Source: Methanobacterium sp.
GTDB taxonomy: Archaea; Methanobacteriota; Methanobacteria; Methanobacteriales; Methanobacteriaceae
Reading direction: 5' to 3'
DNA length: 9,641 bases
NCBI GenBank assembly: GCA_003151535.1
Contig: PLXT01000079.1
Coordinates: forward strand, 1-9,641
Below the pieces are notes generated by a model that was not told the origin of the DNA, did not search any database, and saw nothing but the letters and a program-made list of their open reading frames with translations. Positions 7,319-9,641 of the stretch are shown here, one piece after another. The number at the start of each line of letters is the position of its first letter. Positions within the stretch are counted from its first letter, which is position 1. A program made the position numbers and the translations under genes.

Positions 7319-7326
7319 TTTATAAA
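7319..7326 (+). promoter_or_regulatory. Putative TATA box of the envelope-protein operon
   Basis: TTTATAAA followed by TATT. Usual spacing puts the transcription start near 7345-7350, downstream of the TTG at 7335 and upstream of the AGGTGA at 7355-7360. This argues that translation starts at the ATG at 7365, not at the TTG. Confidence 0.5.
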
Positions 7327-7364
7327 TATTATAATTGTATAGTCAATGCACAAAAGGTGAAAGA

Positions 7365-7814
7365 ATGTTCATAAAAATTAGGAGAGATACATTAATTATT
7401 TTATTACTGGCCTTCATGCTTATTTTTTCAGGAAGAGTCATGACTTATATGTCCTATGCATCTTCCACAGATGTGGGAAATCAAGGAGTAGAAATCTCAG
7501 GAGTGATTGTTCACGGAAACGATATAGTTCCGTTAGATTCAATTAAAGCTAGTTTATCTAATGTAGGATTTAGATCTGGAAGTTACATACAAGGAGACAC
7601 ACTTGTTACGACTAAACGTATGGTTCCCTTGAATGAAGCTTTAGCAAATGCACAACAAGCAGTTTTGGAGACCACAATTCCAGGTACAACCATAACGCCG
7701 ATCACAGCAGCAACTGTCCAATTAAATAATCAAACAGGAATACTTACTGTTAACGTTGTTGAAGGATTTTCAAACATCCACATTCAGGGACAAGGAATTA
7801 ATGGAACTTATTAG
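7365..7814 (+). CDS. Small membrane-anchored extracytoplasmic protein with a POTRA/FtsQ-like domain
   Basis: 149 residues from ATG 7365, chosen over the longer TTG 7335 frame because AGGTGA (7355-7360) sits 4 bases upstream and the TTG probably lies before the transcription start. R6-R7 then a hydrophobic helix (about 9-22) form a signal anchor or signal peptide. The outer part (42-134) has the strand-helix pattern of a POTRA domain: VEISGVIVHGNDIV (42-55), a helix with LDSIKASLSNVGF and G72, a helix LNEALANAQQAV (89-100), then GILTVNVVEG (125-134). The final residues, NIHIQGQGIN (137-146), look like the first strand of a second unit that is not completed. POTRA domains occur in FtsQ/DivIB, BamA and related envelope proteins and mediate protein contacts. 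The match is by eye, with no homology search behind it. A role in wall assembly with the gene 10 bases downstream is inferred. Confidence 0.65.
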   Translation: MFIKIRRDTLIILLLAFMLIFSGRVMTYMSYASSTDVGNQGVEISGVIVHGNDIVPLDSIKASLSNVGFRSGSYIQGDTLVTTKRMVPLNEALANAQQAVLETTIPGTTITPITAATVQLNNQTGILTVNVVEGFSNIHIQGQGINGTY

Positions 7815-7824
7815 AGGCAGAATT

Positions 7825-9087
7825 ATGAAGAGAGTAAATTTAATGAGATTTGTTTTATTCCTAATAACGTTTTCAATGGTTGTAAACACTGCATCAGCAA
7901 CCATGAACGTTGTGGTAATAACAGATCCTACAGGGAAAGATCCTAATGGCGTAGCTGCAGGAAGTCAGTCATGGGCAACAAACATGTTTCAATCAACATT
8001 CATACTATCACAGTCAAAACATTTCTGTGTTTTATCAGGTGGTGAAGGTAATGCTACGCCCAGGCTTGCTGCCATTATTTCCGCCCTGAATGTAATGGAA
8101 AATGGAGGAACACCCTCACAAGCTGCTACTTTAGCTAATGGTTTTTCACAAATAAGGGTAATGGTAGGGTCGGCAACAGAAGGAGCGGCTGTAGGTGGCT
8201 ATTTTGATGCAGATGTTGTAATTGTATCCCCTAATGGTACAATAACAATAACACCATACAATAGTGGTCTGGCTACTCTTCCAGCAGGAGATAAAGGAGC
8301 CATTATTCACCTTTTGAATACTCAAGGTAATCCTCAGTACGGTACAGCAGATACCGTCCGTCTACAAACAGCTGAAATGATGGGAGAGATGATTAGAGAT
8401 GGTTATCCTGCTACAGCTGTTCTTGCAGCAGCATTTGATAATGTTGCAACAAATGCGGGTGAGAAACATGGTGGGGGTGGTCTGAATCTAGTTTCAGAAA
8501 TAACCACTGGAGATATGTTCACTCCACCAGCATTAAATACAACTGGTTTTAATATGAACGATCCTTATAGTAAGGTAAGTCCAAATGGATGGAGCGTTGG
8601 TTTTCCTGAAGCTGATAACTACCAAACAAGCCCAATTGACGGTTCAAATCTTACGACCGTTTACGCTTACCAAGCATTAGAAAGTGCAATAACAGTGACT
8701 GTTAACAGCACTGCAGTGTACACTTATGGAACTGACGCCCCTGGAGTTTCAGAAACTACACAAGAAATTGTACAAGCATCTGTTGAAAAATATGGTTATA
8801 GCTCAACTTCAATTGCTACAAGTATAAACAAAGCAATAGGAAATGGATTACTTGTCGGCGTTAATTACGTTGAACCTATAGATATTAATGTAAATCAAAA
8901 TCAAAAAGCTGTTGGAGTATATTATACACCTCTGCAAGGCAATAAATCCTCACCTTCTTGGCATTTACCAATCAGTTCATCAATTTTAAGCGATTTAGGT
9001 AATATTCAGACAGCAATAGGATTGATACTAGTTATCCTAGTTCTCTTTAGAAGCACATTAATATCATCATTCCTTAAAAGGAAATGA
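7825..9087 (+). CDS. Exported surface protein with C-terminal membrane anchor, function unknown
   Basis: 420 residues from ATG 7825, chosen over an upstream TTG at 7756 because it gives a clean signal peptide (MKRVNLMRFV, hydrophobic core, TASA cleavage site near residue 25) and has GAGG at 7814-7817. The mature part is Ala/Gly/Thr-rich and mixed alpha/beta, with conserved-looking motifs VVVITDPTG (29-37), VLSGGEGNATPRL (69-81), GSATEGAAVGG (115-125) and GEKHGGGG (212-219). A hydrophobic helix (about 395-409) and a basic tail (FLKRK) anchor it in the membrane with the bulk outside. Sequons at N76, N137, N238, N275, N294 and N373 would permit archaeal N-glycosylation. There is one cysteine (C68) and no Cys-His-Asp arrangement like that of pseudomurein endopeptidases. 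I do not recognise the family. It follows the POTRA-like gene by 10 bases, so the two probably work together in the cell envelope. Confidence 0.8.
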   Translation: MKRVNLMRFVLFLITFSMVVNTASATMNVVVITDPTGKDPNGVAAGSQSWATNMFQSTFILSQSKHFCVLSGGEGNATPRLAAIISALNVMENGGTPSQAATLANGFSQIRVMVGSATEGAAVGGYFDADVVIVSPNGTITITPYNSGLATLPAGDKGAIIHLLNTQGNPQYGTADTVRLQTAEMMGEMIRDGYPATAVLAAAFDNVATNAGEKHGGGGLNLVSEITTGDMFTPPALNTTGFNMNDPYSKVSPNGWSVGFPEADNYQTSPIDGSNLTTVYAYQALESAITVTVNSTAVYTYGTDAPGVSETTQEIVQASVEKYGYSSTSIATSINKAIGNGLLVGVNYVEPIDINVNQNQKAVGVYYTPLQGNKSSPSWHLPISSSILSDLGNIQTAIGLILVILVLFRSTLISSFLKRK

Positions 9088-9088
9088 T
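9066..9088 (+). other. Hairpin spanning the stop codon of the surface-protein gene
   Basis: ATCATTCCTT (9066-9075) can pair with AAGGAAATGAT (9078-9088) through ten base pairs with one bulged A and a two-base AA gap; in RNA the real loop would need to open by a pair. The stop TGA lies in the 3' arm. No T tract follows directly, so it is a poor terminator but could protect the transcript end. It may be chance. Confidence 0.25.
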
Positions 9089-9167
9089 TGATAAATAGGG
9101 TAAGTGAATAAATAGGAATGGATTGGAAATGATATTCCTTTATAACTATTTTAAATTGCATTAAATT

Positions 9168-9175
9168 TTTATATA
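9168..9175 (+). promoter_or_regulatory. Putative TATA box for the DUF356-like gene
   Basis: TTTATATA preceded by AATTGCATTAA. The 11-base string AATTGCATTAA also occurs upstream of the MraY-like gene at about 1333-1343. Transcription would start about 9195-9200, leaving a very short leader that begins at the ribosome site AAGGAG (9197-9202), 7 bases before the ATG at 9210. Confidence 0.45.
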
Positions 9176-9209
9176 CAAATTTATCTAATTTATTAGAAGG
9201 AGTAAAAAT

Positions 9210-9581
9210 ATGGCTTTAATTTTAATACGTGCTGAAGATCAAGGAAAACTTTTGAATACCTTAGCTGACATTGAAAGGCACGCTGGACTGAAAGTTGCTG
9301 GAAAACCTAGAATAATTGACTCAAGAAAAGCTGATGAAATTGCAGCTAAGATTCTCAGACAGGAAGTAAGATCAAAATCAGATATAGCTGTGCTTGTTCG
9401 CGTTGAAGATGATACAACCAAAAGTATAGTACATATCCGGAAGATACACCCTCCAGCACATGTTATAGTAATCAGTGAGGAGTATGGTGAATTTAAGGCA
9501 TTGGAGGAAACATTTCATGGACTTACATATTTAAAGGGTTATTATTCTCATAAGGATAAGCCCAACAAAAATTTAAAATAA
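9210..9581 (+). CDS. Small cytoplasmic protein, probable DUF356 family
   Basis: 123 residues, no signal peptide or membrane helix, rich in charged residues. The pattern MALILIRAEDQGKLLNTLAD, then GLKVAGKPRIIDSRKADEIA, and later HPPAHVIVISEEY (80-92) matches what I remember of DUF356, a short family of unknown function found in methanogenic archaea; the name is from memory. The predicted fold alternates beta strands and helices (ALILIRA, DIAVLVRV, HVIVISE), which suggests a small alpha/beta or ACT-like domain, but no catalytic motif is seen. A strong AAGGAG at 9197-9202 supports the start. It has its own probable promoter, so its place beside the wall genes may reflect conserved synteny more than shared regulation. 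Confidence 0.7.
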   Translation: MALILIRAEDQGKLLNTLADIERHAGLKVAGKPRIIDSRKADEIAAKILRQEVRSKSDIAVLVRVEDDTTKSIVHIRKIHPPAHVIVISEEYGEFKALEETFHGLTYLKGYYSHKDKPNKNLK

Positions 9582-9594
9582 GTAAGGTATTAAA

Positions 9595-9641
9595 ATGTTA
9601 AAAATTAATATAAAAAAATTAAAATTAATTATTTTTTATGT
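9595..9641 (+). CDS. Possible start of a further gene, cut by the window end
   Basis: ATG at 9595 opens a frame that stays open for 15 codons to the window edge (MLKINIKKLKLIIFY). AAGGT at 9584-9588 lies 6 bases upstream, and the ATG is 13 bases after the preceding stop. The N-terminus has lysines followed by hydrophobic residues, as in a signal peptide or membrane anchor. Against it, the DNA is nearly all A/T and could equally be a terminator region with the T6 run at 9632-9637. Confidence 0.3.
   Translation, partial: MLKINIKKLKLIIFY

Noticed and set aside
7335..7364. Upstream TTG start for the small exported protein
   Set aside because: It adds ten residues before a normal signal anchor, has no ribosome site, and lies upstream of the transcription start predicted from the TATA box at 7319.
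7756..7824. Upstream TTG start for the surface protein, overlapping the preceding gene
   Set aside because: It would put 23 charged residues before a textbook signal peptide; ATG 7825 has GAGG upstream and gives clean export.
7825..9087. Pseudomurein endopeptidase or autolysin
   Set aside because: Only one cysteine and no visible Cys-His-Asp triad or pseudomurein-binding repeats.
9598..9641. Strong terminator at the window end
   Set aside because: The A/T-only stretch can fold weakly and ends in T6, but a ribosome site and an open ATG frame run through it, so neither reading can be preferred.

Overview
The window looks like the chromosome of a pseudomurein-walled methanogen of the order Methanobacteriales. 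A Methanobacterium-like genus is likely, but species cannot be told from here. The DNA is AT-rich. Genes are preceded by archaeal TATA boxes and by Shine-Dalgarno sites of the GGTGA/GAGG type. The gene content is also telling: a MraY-type lipid-carrier transferase and three Mur-ligase-family enzymes, with no other bacterial murein genes, beside a short protein resembling the methanogen family DUF356. All genes lie on the + strand.

Layout. (1) 106-1242 encodes a CarB-like ATP-grasp ligase behind its own TATA box. (2) 1390-2463 (MraY-like, TTG start) and 2486-3997 (Mur ligase with a MurE/MurF-type N-terminal domain) are 22 bases apart and form a likely operon. (3) After a 274-base spacer with an oligo-T tract and a TATA box, 4272-5678 and 5671-7200 overlap by 8 bases. 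Both are Mur ligases with a MurC/MurD-like Rossmann-type N-terminal domain. The first has degenerate C-terminal motifs. The second carries a four-cysteine insert like that of bacterial MurT. (4) 7365-7814 and 7825-9087 form a tightly spaced pair of exported proteins: a small TM-anchored protein with a POTRA/FtsQ-like fold signature, and a large signal-peptide protein anchored by a C-terminal TM helix. (5) 9210-9581 is a small DUF356-like cytoplasmic protein, followed by what may be the first 15 codons of another gene at the window edge.

How they work together. Regions 1-3 fit the known pseudomurein precursor cluster of Methanobacteriales. In that pathway Mur-like ligases build the all-L, isopeptide-linked peptide on UDP-activated glutamate, and the MraY-like enzyme moves the UDP-activated glycan-peptide onto undecaprenyl phosphate. 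Which ligase adds which residue, and what the ATP-grasp enzyme joins, cannot be read from sequence. Region 4 would act outside the membrane, where the wall is assembled, and is the least explained part. No tRNA, rRNA, CRISPR array, insertion sequence or phage feature was seen. No gap between genes exceeds 300 bases.
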